Source: Symbiodinium natans (Eukaryota > Sar > Dinophyceae > Suessiales > Symbiodiniaceae). From it: a stretch of 64,000 nucleotides of DNA. The notes below the pieces were generated by a model. It saw only the letters and a list, made by a program, of their open reading frames with translations, was not told where the DNA came from and did no database searches. The stretch spans positions 548,501-612,500 of the forward strand of contig CAJNDS010002246.1 of NCBI GenBank assembly GCA_905221605.1. Direction: 5' to 3'. Every line of letters begins with the position of its first letter. The first letter of the stretch is position 1. The position numbers were made by a program, and so were the translations under genes. Shown here piece by piece: positions 1 to 11,905 of the stretch.

Positions 1-124
1 AAAAAGTATATACTTTTTAGGTATAAGTAGCTACAATAGGAACCCAGAACCCAAAAAAGTATTAAAGTACAGTACTCCAAAAGCCAGCAAAGTAGGCAAG
101 ATAGGTATCCCATTCTCAAGAGGG

Positions 125-395
125 TTTGGAACTTGCGGTTTGGTTTAGGGTTTAGGGTTTAGGGTTTAGGGTTTAGGGTTTAGGGTTTAGGGTTTAGGGT
201 TTAGGGTTTAGGGTTTAGGGTTTAGGGTTTAGGGTTTAGGGTTTAGGGTTTAGGGTTTAGGGTTGATGGTTTAGGGTTTAGGGTTTAGGGTTTAGGGTTT
301 AGGGTTTAGGGTTTAGGGTTTAGGGTTTAGGGTTTAGGGTTTAGGGTTTAGGGTTTAGGGTTTAGGGTTTAGGGTTTAGGGTTTAGGGCTGGTAG
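125..395 (+). repeat. TTTAGGG telomere-like array
   Basis: About 35 heptamers with few changes. Similar blocks occur throughout; large ones include 21629-21785, 28090-28250, 37240-37290, 37710-37830, 44035-44120, 58035-58130, 61238-61490 and 63735-63808. Confidence 0.97.
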
Positions 396-1173
396 GGTGC
401 CATGAGTTTAGGGTTCAGGGTTTAGTGTTTTTTTGGTTTTAGGGGTTTAGGGTTTAGAGTTTTGGGTTGTTGTGGTGCTAGGGGCACTGCTGTAAGAAGC
501 TGCTTAAAGTTTAGGGCGCCGGATTGAAGGGCTGGCATGCCTAAGCCCTAAACCTTATAAGCCCTAAACCAACTCCCCCCCTAAAACCCCAAACCCTTAG
601 ATAGCCTGACACCCTAAATCCCTAAATTCCTAAATCCCTAAACCGTAAACCCTAAACCCTAAACCCTAAACCCTAAACCCTAAACCCTAAACCCTAAACC
701 CTAAACTTGACACCCTAAACTTGAAACCCTAAACTTGGAACCCTACAGTAAACCCTAAAACCCAAACCCCAAAGCCAAGAATATTGCCGGAGGCACCGCT
801 CACGCCACAGCTCCCTGGGTACCAGGGACACAAGTCCGACCAGGATGGTATTCCTTGGACGGTGTCGGGCTACCCTAAACCCTAAACCCGAAACCCTAAA
901 CCCTTAACTCTAAACCCTAAACCCTAAACCCTTAACTCTAAACCCTAAACCCTAAACCCTAAACCCTAAACCCTAAAGCCTAAAGTCTAAAGTCTAAAGC
1001 CTTGCGGTTGAGGGTTCATGGCTATTCCAGGGGCTTAGCGGCTGAGTTCATGAAGCCCCTAGTGCGTTAGCAGTATGAGTCTAATCCCTAACCCTAAAAC
1101 CTAAACCCTAAACCCTAAACCCTAGTAGCTGATAGTTCCGGGCGTCCAGATGCCGGGCGCGGTGCCCATGCCT

Positions 1174-1207
1174 GTAGAGGAGTTGCCTGCCACGCAGGGC
1201 TCCGAAG
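1174..1207 (-). CDS. Possible OTU-like C-terminal exon fragment
   Basis: Minus-strand peptide FGALRGRQLLYR followed by a GC donor (AG|GCATGGGC). It resembles the end of the OTU exon at 60535-60627 (FGSPGRVVPLLYQ|GCATGGGC) in both protein and DNA, including the bases after the donor. This may be a second OTU gene or a copied fragment. The other strand and other frames are also open, so this is weak. Confidence 0.3.
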
Positions 1208-1535
1208 TGTTTAGGTTTAGGGGTTAGGGTTTAGGGTTTAGGGGTTAGGGTTTAGGGTTTAGGGTTTAGGGTTTAGGGTTTAGGGTTTAGGGTACCTCTG
1301 AAACCCTTGACGCAAAACCCTACAGACATAAGAATCATCCAGGGCTTAGGGTTGTGGTGGTTGAGGGTTTTCATGACGAGACTGCGGCTCCTGCGGCGCT
1401 TAGGGGCCAAAAACCTTCTGAAACCAGAAGCCCGCAACAAATCCAAGTAACCCTAAACCCTAAACCCGAAACCCCAAACCCTAAACCCTTCAGGTTTACC
1501 TTGCAAGAGGGCTTGGGGATTGATCTGCATGGGTG

Positions 1536-1603
1536 GTGGGCGGGAGACAAGGGCACGCTCGTCCTGGTGGGCGGGAGACAAGGGCACGCTCGTCCTGGAA
1601 GCC
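1536..1603. repeat. Direct duplication of 31 bp
   Basis: Two adjacent copies of ggtgggcgggagacaagggc plus acgctcgtcct, a recent local duplication inside an exon-like island. Confidence 0.9.
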
Positions 1604-1771
1604 AGGTGGCCCCTCCTGGCCCGAAGCCTTAAAGGGTTTAGGGGTTTAGGGGTTTAGGGGTTTAGGGGTTTAGGGGTTCAGGGTTCAGGGTTCAGGGTTT
1701 AGGGTTTTGGGGCCCTGGTCCGGCGGTACTGCTTCACCCTGGTCTCCACTTACCCCCCGTCCCCCACCCAG

Positions 1772-2552
1772 CAAACTTGCACGACAGCCAACTTCTCAGG
1801 TCCACAGCTCTTCTTCCACTTCCCGAGACGAAGGACGGTTTGGTACAGACAGAGCTCTCGTTCAATAGAGCATTCCGTATGCCTGCCTGCCAGGTGAGGG
1901 TGTATAGGGTGAAAGAATCCAAAGCCGCACCCCTCCCCCGCCCAACACCTCCCACACTCGCCCTAAACCCTAAACCCTGAACCCTGAACCCTAAACCCTA
2001 AACCCTAAACCCTAAACCCTGAACCCTAAACCCTGAACCCTAAACCCTTAACCCTAAACCCTTCCCCGCCCAACACCTCCCGCACTTGCCCGCGCGCAGG
2101 CCTGTGATGCCAACGAGTCTTGGCACCGTGCCAGCCTGGTGGGGCGGGGAGAAGCCCTGCACCCTAATGGGTTTAGGGTGTTTAGGGTTTAGGGTTTGGG
2201 GTTTGGGGTTTGGGGTTTAGGGTTTCGGGTAGTTGCATGGTCCCTTAGTATGGGGCTTTAAAAAGGGGACCCCTTATACCCCTTATACATATACCCTGCA
2301 CAACCCAGGGCCCATACTTCAGAACACGTTAGAGGGGGCAAGGGACCATATTAAGGGACCATGTAACTACCCTTAGACTAACCCTGAACCCTCAAACCCT
2401 CAAACCCTCAAACCCTCAAACCCTAAAACCCTAAAACCTAAAACCCTAAAACCCTAAAACCCTAAAACCCTAAAACCCTAAAACCACAAAAGGGTGTACG
2501 GGATTCTGGTAACCGCTGGTGCTTATTGTCATGATTTCGCTGCCCATGCCAG
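1772..2552 (+). CDS. Three-exon plus-strand gene fragment
   Basis: Exons 1772-1893 (acceptor ccccacccag|, donor CAG|GTGAGG; NLHDSQLLRSTALLPLPETK to FRMPACQ), 2100-2170 (acceptor gcgcgcag|, donor |GTTTAGGG; ACDANESWHRASLVGRGEAL) and 2493-2552 (acceptor acaaaag|, donor CAG|GTGCTG; VYGILVTAGAYCHDFAAHA). Phases agree across both junctions, and the three peptides have balanced composition unlike the surrounding repeat translations. Product not recognised. The first intron (1894-2099) is a short telomere-like block whose two flanks share a duplicated cccgcccaacacctccc motif. A small inverted-repeat element (2229-2370) lies in the second intron. The minus strand of the third island is also open, so that exon is the least certain. 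Confidence 0.55.
2229..2370. mobile_element. Small inverted-repeat element, family D
   Basis: 142 bp with ends gtagttgcatggtccctta / taagggaccatgtaactac. Other copies: 36374-36516, 38550-38773 (interrupted by heptamers), 8552-8655 (inverted, partial), end only at 57828. Confidence 0.85.
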
Positions 2553-2736
2553 GTGCTGTCGAGTGGTGATTCCCGAGCCGCCGGAGATCTCACCTTTCTC
2601 TTCTGGAGGTTCTTACCCTAAACCCTCAACCCTAAAACCCTAAAACCCTAAAACCCTAAAACCCAAAAACCCTAAAACCCTAAACCCTAAACCCTAAACC
2701 ACCCTTCTGCTCCTATGGCAAAGCTTCCCCACCTAC

Positions 2737-2821
2737 CTCCCCGAGCCCGGCCTCAGGGAAGGGCCAGGACCAGACATCCCGCACCCCCACAAAGTCGAAC
2801 GCCGGGTCCTCCTCCTCGGCA
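2737..2821 (-). CDS. Unassigned exon (acidic)
   Basis: Acceptor follows a C-run (ccaacttgtggggag|), donor GAG|GTAGGTGG. The frame between reads AEEEDPAFDFVGVRDVWSW and then PFPEAGLGE, 28 codons after one leading base. Composition and both splice sites support an exon; no family recognised. Confidence 0.6.
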
Positions 2822-2989
2822 CTCCCCACAAGTTGGGGGGGGGGCGCGGTATCCCTAAACCCTAACCCCGAAACCCTAAACTCTGAACCCCGAAACCCTA
2901 AACCCTAGCCCTAATCCCTAAACCCTAAACCCTTTAAACCCTAAACTCTAACAAAAACCCCGAAGCCCTCCATGCCTAAACCCTAAACT

Positions 2990-3085
2990 CTTTAAACCCT
3001 TTAAACCCTTTAAACCCTTTAAACCCTTTAAACCCTTTAAACCCTTTAAACCCTTTAAACCCTTTAAACCCTTTAAACCCTAAAC
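2990..3085. repeat. CCCTTTAAA variant array
   Basis: Ten or so 9-bp units of ccctttaaa between ordinary heptamers; each unit contains a tttaaa palindrome. Confidence 0.9.
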
Positions 3086-3455
3086 CCTAGCCCTAAACCC
3101 GAGCCCTAAACCCCAGCTTGGGCTCAGGGCTTCAGGTCGCGTGTTTTCTGGGCGGTCTCGAGCCATCTGCCGGTGGGAGCCTTGCCTTGAGCCTTCGAGT
3201 CGTCTTAGTTTAGGGATTACGGTTTAGGGTTTAGGGTGCAGGGTTTAGGGTTTAGGGTCTAGGGTTTAGGGTTCAGGGTTTCGGGTGCAGGGTTTAGCGG
3301 GTTTAGGGTTGGTGGTTGAGCTATAGTGACCCCTCAGTTGAGATCCGAAACAAGGGAAACCAAAGATCCCAATTCGCAACCACCCCCTGCAGCCCTAAGT
3401 CCCTAGTAATCCCTTGAGGGTTCAGGGTTAAGGGCTTAGGGCTTTACCCCCTAAC

Positions 3456-3517
3456 CTTGCTTGGCTCGCGCTTCCAACGCTGGAGTCCAAGTCGCGTCCA
3501 GGTAGAACTCCACAAGC
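3456..3517 (-). CDS. Unassigned exon
   Basis: Acceptor cctggcgcag|G, donor CAAG|GTTAGGG. Frame LVEFYLDATWTPALEARAKQ. The 600 bp beyond it (3520-4075) hold no telomere-like repeat and no exon I trust. Confidence 0.5.
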
Positions 3518-4621
3518 CTGCGCCAGGGGTTTCACTGCTTAGGTTTGAAAGTCGAAGCCTTAAAGACTATACCACTGTGAGCCCAAACTGTCTAGATTGC
3601 CCAGCAACCTAGAAAAACCAACAAAAGGCACCCTGGCTTTTTTTGTTACTGGGTTTTTGTTTATGCAGGAGCCGAACCATAATTAATAAAGAAAGGGAAA
3701 AACGTGAACACTGAGCATCCAAAGGATTCTGGGGATCTACGTCTTGAAGGTTCGCAGATGGACTACCACCAGCACACGGAAACTTGATTGATGGCAAAGC
3801 CCTGAAACATGGAAGCCCTAACAAAGCCTTAACAAAGCCCTGAAAACCGACCACCAACCTACCTTAAGAGCCCCCCAAAACCTACATTTTTTCGTAGGTC
3901 ACCTGAGACTCAGAAAAAGGGGGCTTTCTGGTCATCACCTACAAACACAAGGTTTTGGGGTTCTTAATGTAGGCGCTGTTGGGAGGTTCGTGGTACTTAA
4001 TAACCAATGCTAGCTGTATTTATAACCCACTTGTACGCCCCTTAGTTACCCTAATGTGGTTGGAATTGGGTTATTAGTGCAGTTACCCTAAACCCTAAAC
4101 CCTAAAACCTAAACCCTAAACCCTAAACCCTAAAGCCTGAACCCCTCAAAGTGTGGCCATGAGGTTTTTCTGAGGTCCAAAGACCGGCCCACCTACAGCA
4201 AGCGATCCTGAAGTCAGCGAGCCCTCGCTTATATCCATATAGGGGGGGGGGGGGGTTAGGGTTTAGGGTTTAGGGTTTAGGGTTTAGGGTTTAGGGTTTA
4301 GGGTTTAGGGTTTGGCGTTTAGGGTTTAGGGTTTAGGGTTTCGGGTTTAGGGTTTAGGGTTTCGGGTTTAGGCTTTCACAATAGCCTGCATTCCCCTCCC
4401 CCTCTGCAAGAGCACACGCAATCACAAAACCCGTAACAACTACCCTAAACCCCTAAACTCACCCAAACCTATACACTAACATCCCAAACCCGCAACACCC
4501 TATAGAAAGCCTAAACCCTGCAAGTTGCAGCAATCCCCAACCCCAAGCCCTAAACCCTAAAGCACAAAACCCCAAACCCTAAACCCCAAACCCCAAACCC
4601 TGAACCCCCCCTGCGAGAAAC

Positions 4622-4708
4622 CTGGGCTCCGCCCCGGCCACGAGCTGCGGCGCGTACGCGCCCGCGCGGAAGAGGGGCACGGGGTCCCCAAAGCCGAGGT
4701 TGGTGATC
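4622..4708 (-). CDS. Unassigned exon
   Basis: Acceptor AG|G (cccgag|GATCACC), donor CAG|GTTTCT. Frame ITNLGFGDPVPLFRAGAY and then APQLVAGAEP. A possible start exon (ATG at 4238, MDISEGSLTSGSLA with a GTAGGT donor) lies downstream on the same strand but in another gene context. Confidence 0.5.
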
Positions 4709-5023
4709 CTCGGGCTTGGGGCTGGGTGTAGGGTTTAGGGTTTGGGGTTTAGGGTTTGGGGTTTGGAGTTTAGGCTTTCGGGTTTAGGTGTTAGAGTTTT
4801 GGCCAGGCTAGGGTTTAGGGCTGAAGGTTTAAAGGCTCCTTACGACACTTCGGCAGTTGCTAGGCCCGCCAGCACCTTGCGGACTGCCGCCGCGTTTTTG
4901 AGAGGGCGAACCTTGTTTAGGGTCTAGGGTTCATGCAGGGCCTAGCCCTAAACCCTAAACCCTAAACCCTGAACCCTAAACCCTAAACCCTAAACCCTAA
5001 ACCCTAAACCCTAAACCCTAAAC

Positions 5024-5096
5024 CCTGCGTCCAGACTCGAGGGTCGCTTGGGAGCTTTGAATCCCATACCGCAGCGCCAGTACACCAGCCACTCTC
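5024..5096 (-). CDS. Unassigned exon with a telomere-like donor
   Basis: Acceptor TTTAG|GAG and donor CAGG|GTTTAGGG are both made by the flanking heptamer repeats. The 24 codons read ESGWCTGAAVWDSKLPS then DPRVWTQ. This is a clear example of the repeat unit itself supplying the 5' and 3' splice dinucleotides. Confidence 0.5.
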
Positions 5097-5216
5097 CTAA
5101 ACGTAGTGCACCCAAGATGCAATAGGGTTCAGGGTTTAGGGTTTAGGGTTAGGGTTTAGGGGTTAGGGTTTAGGGTTCAGGGTTTAGGGTTTAGGGCTCA
5201 GCTTTTAGGGTTAGCC

Positions 5217-5292
5217 CTATTTGCGGCCCAGTCGCAGCAGGTTGACTGCGCCGCTGCCACCCAGGCCGGCGGTGAAGTAGGCGAAGTTCATG
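5217..5292 (-). CDS. Possible terminal exon
   Basis: Acceptor tgcaatgag|GG, then D followed by MNFAYFTAGLGGSGAVNLL and RLGRK and a TAG stop at 5217-5219. Hydrophobic-Gly composition. No family recognised; a single short frame, so moderate to low confidence. Confidence 0.4.
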
Positions 5293-5896
5293 TCCCCTCA
5301 TTGCAGCACAAGGGATTAGGGTTTAGGGTTTAGGGTCTAGGGTTTATAGTTTAGGGTGTAGGGGTGCGGGTTTAGGGTTAGTAATTGAGGCTCAAACCCC
5401 CAAACCCCTCAATGCTGAACACCTCCCAAACCCTCGGACATCGTGAACATCCAGAGCCCTGCGCAACCTACTCGGGCAGAAAGGTATAGGGTCTTGTCCT
5501 AAACCCTAAACCCTAAACCCTAAACCCTAAACCCTAAACCCTGAACCCTAAACCCTAAACCCTAAACCCTTGGGAGCCATTCCTTCGCTTCCTCACCAAG
5601 TGAGCATGAAATTCACACCCTGTAGGGTTTAGGGTTTAGGGTTTATAGGGCCCCTTCGCCCCAAACCCTCCCAAACCCCTCAACCCTGAGCACGTAAACC
5701 CGAACCCTTAAACCCTAAACCCTAGACCCTATAGGGTTGAGGGTCTTTCCGGGCTTGGAGGCCCAGGCATCTGGGTGGAGTCCGTCCCTGCATACTGAAG
5801 ACCCCTAAGCTGCAAATCTTGAGACCCCTACACCCTAAACCCTAAACCCTAAACCCTAAACCCTAAACCCTAAACCCTAAACCCTAAACCCTAAAC

Positions 5897-6808
5897 CCCT
5901 GAAGCCCCCAAGCCCGAGCCATGTAATGGAATGAACTGTCCTCTGGGTACTGTGTGACCGTTTGCTTTCAACGCTTGGCAGTTCAGCTCTTTGATGTGAG
6001 CAATGCAATCGATGGTGTGCTCCCTGGCTCCATTCTTGCCAAGCAGAGCATCTTCTGCAGATCTTTTCATGGTCTGACTGCTCCTGAAGCAACACCAGCC
6101 CTAAGCATCATTATACCAAATCCTAGATACCCGAAACTCCCAAACAAACCCTAAGCCTTACCTACTAAGCCCGAAGCCCTGAGCCTTAGGCCCGAAGCCC
6201 AAAGCGCTTTGGCCGCAAGCCCTCAGCCCTAGGCCCCAAGCCCAGCGTCAAAACGTGCCGAGCGACGGAGCTCGCACCCGGCGTTGCCTCGAAGGCATGA
6301 CTTGGGACTGGGAGAAGGTACGGGGATTTAGGGATTGGGTGTTTGGGTTTTTCTGTTTGGGTCTGGGGGCTTGGGGGTTTGGGGGTTTGGGGTTTGGGGT
6401 TTAGGGTTTAGGGTTTAGAGTTAACCTGCAATGGACACCCCATTTCAGCACACCCACCCACCGTGGGGCTTCTAGGGAGTACGGGGCAAAGATGCGGATA
6501 AGGAGCAGCTCCGCCAAGGCAGCCCTGCGAATCTTAATGGGACTGCCACTGCAGGTGAAAACCTGGCCTAAACCCTAAACCCTAAACCCTAAACCCTAAA
6601 CCCCAAACCCTAAACCCTAAACCCTAAACCCTAAACCCTAAACCACAAACCCTAAACCCTAAACCCTAAACCCTAAACCCTAAACCTAAACCCTAAACCC
6701 TAAACCCGGAGGTGTAGGAGGAGCCCAGGGAGGCGTTTTCGGCACCCCAGCTTCTGGCGACCACGCGGAAGAAGGGTGCCTCGCCTCCTTCCATCCTCGT
6801 CATCGGTT
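5897..6808 (-). CDS. Three phase-matched exons of one unassigned gene
   Basis: Exons 6808-6706 (acceptor aaccag|, donor |GTTTAGGG; PMTRMEGGEAPFFRVVARSW, then GAENASLGSSYTS), 6548-6462 (acceptor ttttcacctgcag|, donor |GTGGGTGG; GSPIKIRRAALAELLLIRIF, then APYSLEAP) and 6083-5897 (acceptor gttgcttcag|G, donor |GTTTAGGG; contains MKRSAEDALLGKNGAREHT and IDCIAHIKELNCQALKANG). Each donor phase fits the next acceptor. The helical, charged character of the second and third exons is convincing protein, but I recognise no family. A plus-strand frame at 6246-6317 with an AAG|GTACGG donor lies in the last intron and competes. Confidence 0.6.
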
Positions 6809-9239
6809 CTGGTTTGGGGTTTAGGGTTTAGGGTTTAGGGTTTAGGGTTTAGGGTTTAGGGTTTAGGGTTTAGGGTTTAGGGTTTGGGGTTTAGGGTTTG
6901 GGGTTTAGGGTTTAGGGTTTAGGGCTTAGGGTTTGGGGTTTGGGGTTGAGGGCTTAGGGCTTCGCCTTGGGGCACACATTCTGCACGAAATAAGCATCGG
7001 CTGCACAGTATTCAAGAGCACGGCCACAAGTGCACTCGCCAGCTCTGCACCGTGAAGGTGTCTTACGGCTTCTCAAGCAATTGCTTCCGATTCCAGAGGC
7101 TGCGCAAGTCAAGGGATGTGGGGTGTGGGGTGTGGGGTGTGGGGTGTGGGCTGTAGGGTGTAGGGTGTAGGGTGTATGGTTCAGGGTTTAGGGTTTCGGG
7201 TTTAGGGGAATTGTCAATCAAATCCACACAGCATCGGCGTTGCACTTATGGGCTTTAGGGTTTTTACAGGTCGGGGGGGCTCTAGGGGTTTCGGTGCTTT
7301 CGGGTTAGGGTTATTTTGGGGTTTAAGGTTCAGGGTGTAGAACCAAGAGTAACCCAGGAACAAAAAGGGTGCCCTTTTGGTTTTAAGGGGAATGTAAAGG
7401 AACCTAAGCCCAGCAAAAGGAATAAGGGCCTAATCTGCGTTCCCAGGGTTTCAGGTCTACTTGCGGGTTCCCAGTCGGAACCTAAACACCCCAAACCCTA
7501 CAGCCCAATTCAACACCCAAAGAGAAGCCCTGCAGTCTGAAAACCAAAAAGCCAAAACCCTCAAAACCCTAAAGGAACGGTATACCAGGCCAAATCCCAA
7601 AAGCCCTGACTGACGATCAGTTTCTGGCACTTCGTGTCAAATCAGCAAGCACTCTTTCCCTTTTTCTCCGTACAATCCCTAAGGAGCCAGGCAGTCTGGG
7701 TGTGGAGTTGAGGAGGCGGGCGGTTGAGGGGTCTAGCTTATTGGGGCGACTACAAACCGGAAAGCCCGAACGTTGGTCGTTGTCTCAGGTGTCCAACATC
7801 AAACCCTTTACACTAAATCTTAAACCTAACTAAACCCTAAACCCTCAAATCAAACTCAACGCCCTAGCCCATGGCGCACCTGTCCATAACATCAGCCTCA
7901 ATAAGCCCCAAGCTCTGACTCCCCCTAAGCCCCAAACTCTGAATCCTAAACCCTAAAAACCTAAGCCCTAAACCCTAAACCCGAAACCCTAAACCCTAAA
8001 CCCCAGTGGCAAGCCTGGGCCCTGTCGAAGACGGCCCACGCACTCCATGGCCAGGATGTTGGAGAAGCCTTGTTGTCACGGGGGGGCGCTCGGGGGAGTT
8101 TAGTGTTCAAGGGCTCAGGGTTTAGGGTTTAGGTTTTAGGGTGATACAGGGTTTCTTCAGGGTTTAGGGTGCAGGGTTCATGGTTGAGGGTTTAGGGGTT
8201 TAGGGTTTGGGGTTCAGGGTTTAAGGTTCCGGCTTTTGGGGAGGTAGTTGGGGGGCCACTTTTGCGGGTGTCTTATGGATTTGGGACTGTGGTTTAGGAT
8301 TCTTGTGGGCAGATTTTCCCCTTTGAAGATGACAGGAGGCGAGTCATGGCTACTCTCGGGGTTGAACCCCGAAACCGTTGTAGGGTTGAAACCCCAAACC
8401 CCATAACCCTCTAATCCTGAAAACCCTCTAACGCCTAGACAAGGGTTTGCCTGTCCCTGTCCCTGTCCTAGTCTGATGTGGTCAAACCCTAAACCCTAAC
8501 CCTTAACCCTAAACCCTAAACCCTAAACCCTAAACCCTAAACTCCTACACGTAGGAGATGTGCTTAATGCGGTCCCTTACCCTCTTTAAAAGGTTCTGAT
8601 GTATGGGCCCTTGGGTTGTATAAGTATATACGGGGTATATAAGGGGTCCCCCCTAAACCCTAAACCCCAAACCCCAAACCCTAAACCCTAAACCCTAAGG
8701 TCCATGCACCTCATTATTTTGTACTTGGGCCCTAGAGTCCCGAAATAGGAGGTACTTTAAGGCCCAAGCATTCCGTATTATAAAGGGAGACGCATGAGGC
8801 AACAACAGCTTTGCACATCTGGCGGTGTTTTCAGCAAGTAGAGCCCTTATTCCCTTTTTTCCAGGGTCGGGGTCTCTTATAAGCCTTTTTCAATCATGAA
8901 GGGACAGCCGCTCTGTAAACATTCCCTGAGCCCATCCTAGACGAGTTCGGGCCCTAAACCCTAAACCCCAAGACTCTAAACTCCAAAACACCCACAAACC
9001 CAGAGCCAGCGGGGCTTAAGGGCTTTAAGCTCAGCAGGTAGCAGTGGCACCGTTTCCCTTTTTTTAAGGTTCCCGTATAAAGTAGCCCTAAACCCTAAAC
9101 CCTGAACCCTGAACCCGAAACCTAACCCTAAACCCTAAACGGGTGCCCTTGTTTTATTATGGTTACTGGGCTACGTACCCAGTGGCTCAGGTTTCAGGTT
9201 TTGGGGAGATCTTCCCCATGTTTGAGACTGGGCCTAGAA

Positions 9240-9670
9240 CCCTGAAAACCCTTTCGCCCTATCACCCTATAACCCTATAATTCAAAAACCCTATAACCCT
9301 TTTAACCCTCTAATCCTGAAAACCCTATAACCCGATGACCCTATAACCCTATAATGCTATCACCCTATAACCCTTTAACCCGAAAACCCTATAACCCTAA
9401 ACCCTATAACCCTATAACCCTACATCCCTACTACTATTTGCTTAAGAACCCCCACAAACGAAATATAATAATCCTTCAATTTCTACATTGCCCTTATCAG
9501 GAAGTGTGTTTTTGGGTTGTTTTGGCGGTTCTTAAGCAAGCAGTAGTCTATCACCCTCTAACCCTACACCCGGAACCCTATGTAGAACCCTATAACCCTA
9601 ACCCCTAAACCCTATATATAACCCCAAACCCTAAACCCTAAAGGCCCCTGAAAACCCTCTAACCCTACAC
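9240..9670. repeat. CCCTATAA variant telomere-like array
   Basis: A run of CCCTATAA octamers mixed with CCCTAAA, interrupted at 9422-9547 by a small element whose ends are inverted copies of a TTGCTTAAGAACC motif. The array is a locally homogenised variant of the heptamer. Confidence 0.8.
9422..9547. mobile_element. Small inverted-repeat element, family I
   Basis: Ends ctactatttgcttaagaacc / ggttcttaagcaagcagtag. A longer relative at 24211-24492 shares the outermost ctactatttgc / gcaaatagtag. Confidence 0.75.
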
Positions 9671-9677
9671 CCGAAAC

Positions 9678-10091
9678 CCCGATTCGGCTTCTCCTGGCCT
9701 GGAAACGCTCCAGCGCTGACAATGGCAGAGGTGTTTGCCTGACTCAAAAGCACAAGCTGATGGGCTGCCGGGGTTTAGGGTTTAGGGTTTAGGGGTTTAG
9801 GGGTTTAGGGGTTTAGGGCTTAGGGTTTAGGGTTTAGGGTTTAGGGTTTAGGGTTTAGGGTTTAGGGGCGTTGAGGCTACGGCTAGGCTTTTGAGGGCTT
9901 CCCTGATGCTTAGGATTTAGGGTGTGGATGGTTTACAAGGCTCAGAGTTCAGGGAACCCCAAACCCCAAACCCTAAACCCTACACCCGAGACGCCCCCTT
10001 TTGTTGATCTCTCGCAAGCCTAGGCCGATGCGGTGTTTCTGCCGGGCCTCTTTTGCCACGGCATCCATGGATACGGCCTTGTCCAGGTAGC
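9678..10091 (-). CDS. Two phase-matched exons, unassigned gene
   Basis: Exon 10091-9986 (acceptor gtggtccttag|G; YLDKAVSMDAVAKEARQKH, then RIGLGLREINKRGRL; donor |GTGTAGGG) joins in phase to 9738-9678 (acceptor gtgcttttgagtcag|G; QTPLPLSALERFQARRSRIG; donor |GTTTCGGG). Charged, helix-forming sequence typical of a real protein; not recognised. The intron between contains the heptamer array at 9775-9870. Confidence 0.6.
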
Positions 10092-10394
10092 CTAAGGACC
10101 ACGAAGTTGCTCAAGAACAGCTGCCCTTGCTCAAAAAAAGAACAGCTGCCCTTGATCTCAAGACCCGAAAGTTGAAAGTTTAGGCTCGAGGCTTTCGGGA
10201 AGGACCTTGTTGGAGGCTGCGGAAAGGGTGGGGGGAGAGAGATAGACCCCTAAAGCCTACATCCAGTCCTGAATGCTACACCATGTTCAACGGGGTGTAT
10301 TCCAGAACCAAGGCTTTTTACCTATGGCAACAACGCAAGTCCTAGAGTTCTAGACACAGTAACCCCACTCTAAACCTTGAACCCGTACACAGGG

Positions 10395-10610
10395 ACTTGC
10401 AAAAACATAGACATACAAGTACGTACGTACATACATACATGCATACCCTTACACGCACACGCAAACTTCTATATTTGTGTGTGTACATATACACACGTGT
10501 GTGTGCACATGTGCATGCTATGACTATATATACTTATATATAATTATATATACATATATATATATATACTTATATAATTTCTATATATATATATATATAT
10601 ATATTTGAGC
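10395..10610. repeat. TACA / TG / TA microsatellites
   Basis: Tracts of tacgtaca-type, tgtg-type and ta-type repeats run together. From 10610 to 11400 there is a repeat-poor stretch in which I see a short plus frame (ATG at 11019) 50 bp downstream of a ttataaagg motif, but nothing convincing as a gene. Confidence 0.8.
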
Positions 10611-11579
10611 CCGCCGCCTTTAGGGTCTATTTAGCTTTGGGTTTTTCTTATTGCTTTAAAAAAGCGAATATAAATATCGTAATACAAAAATACATATTTA
10701 CACCTACATATGGCACACAGATCTCATGCCCAGCAGTTCTAGGCCTAGCCGCACGCAATTAGCCGTGAAATTGCCCGCGGCATTTTCTCTTACGCCACGA
10801 ACTGAAATAGGCATTTCATGGCATATCTGCAAGGTCACTCTCCATTCATGCCACCCGTGCTAGCTCTTTCGGGTGCACCAGGCTGCAACTATGGTTCTGC
10901 ATCGCTTTCACAGCGCTCTAAGCAAGAACGCTTCTCTGTCTGCTTCCGGGCCGCTCTAGGCATTTTATAAAGGCTCAACGCTGCAAATCAGCGCGTCCGC
11001 GCTGAAAACTCCGAGAAAATGCCTCGAGATACTGCCTTGTCTACGTACGTAGGCCCCGTATGCATTTTACAGAACAATGAGTTAGTGCTTCAATACGCCA
11101 CGAACCCGAATGCAATCCCACCCGCCGCCCAGAGGACTCGTGGTCGGGTGCACTTTCGTTTCAGTTTCTTGCCTCCCCAACGGGAAACTATCAGTCATAT
11201 ACATGTGTATGAGTATATACCTGTCTCATACTTATAAATATATACATGAGGTCGTCATCTTTAGGGTTTATTTGCCCAAGAGTTCTTGTCTTCATATATA
11301 AAATGCTTCGACCACTTTGACAAGACCAAACTTTTAAAAGTCGGTTTTTTCAGCAGGACGCGGCAAGCAGGGTTCCCTGGCTACACTACGAAACGAAACC
11401 AAGCAATCAAAACAGGAGGTTGAGGGTTTAGGCTTTAGGGTTCAGGGTTTAGGGTTTAGGTTTTAAGGTTAGGGATCTGCACGTTCTCTCTTCTGAGCGG
11501 ATGGTGAAACTTTTGACAGGCATGGAACCTGGCGAATGTAACATAGGGAGCCAGACGCTAAGTAGCAGTCAGTACTCAT

Positions 11580-11583
11580 AGTG

Positions 11584-11618
<35 letters not shown>

Positions 11619-11625
11619 CGTACTG

Positions 11626-11660
<35 letters not shown>

Positions 11661-11718
11661 CGTCGTCGTAGTAGTAGTAGTAGTAGTGGTAGTAGTGGTA
11701 GTAGTAGTAGTAGTAGTG

Positions 11719-11749
<31 letters not shown>

Positions 11750-11778
11750 TAGTAGTAGTAGTAGTAGTAGCAGTAGTA

Positions 11779-11843
<65 letters not shown>

Positions 11844-11844
11844 A

Positions 11845-11886
<42 letters not shown>

Positions 11887-11905
11887 CAGTACTAGTGCTG
11901 TTGTA
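11580..11905. repeat. TAG trinucleotide microsatellite
   Basis: About 325 bp of TAG units with scattered TGG, TCG and CAG variants. It reads as poly-Val on one strand and poly-Leu or poly-Tyr on the other; these frames are artefacts. The following 11905-12600 holds two short heptamer blocks and no gene I can support. Confidence 0.95.

Noticed and set aside
125-395. A true chromosome end
   Set aside because: Heptamer arrays lie in both orientations throughout 64 kb with exons between, so none of them marks a terminus.
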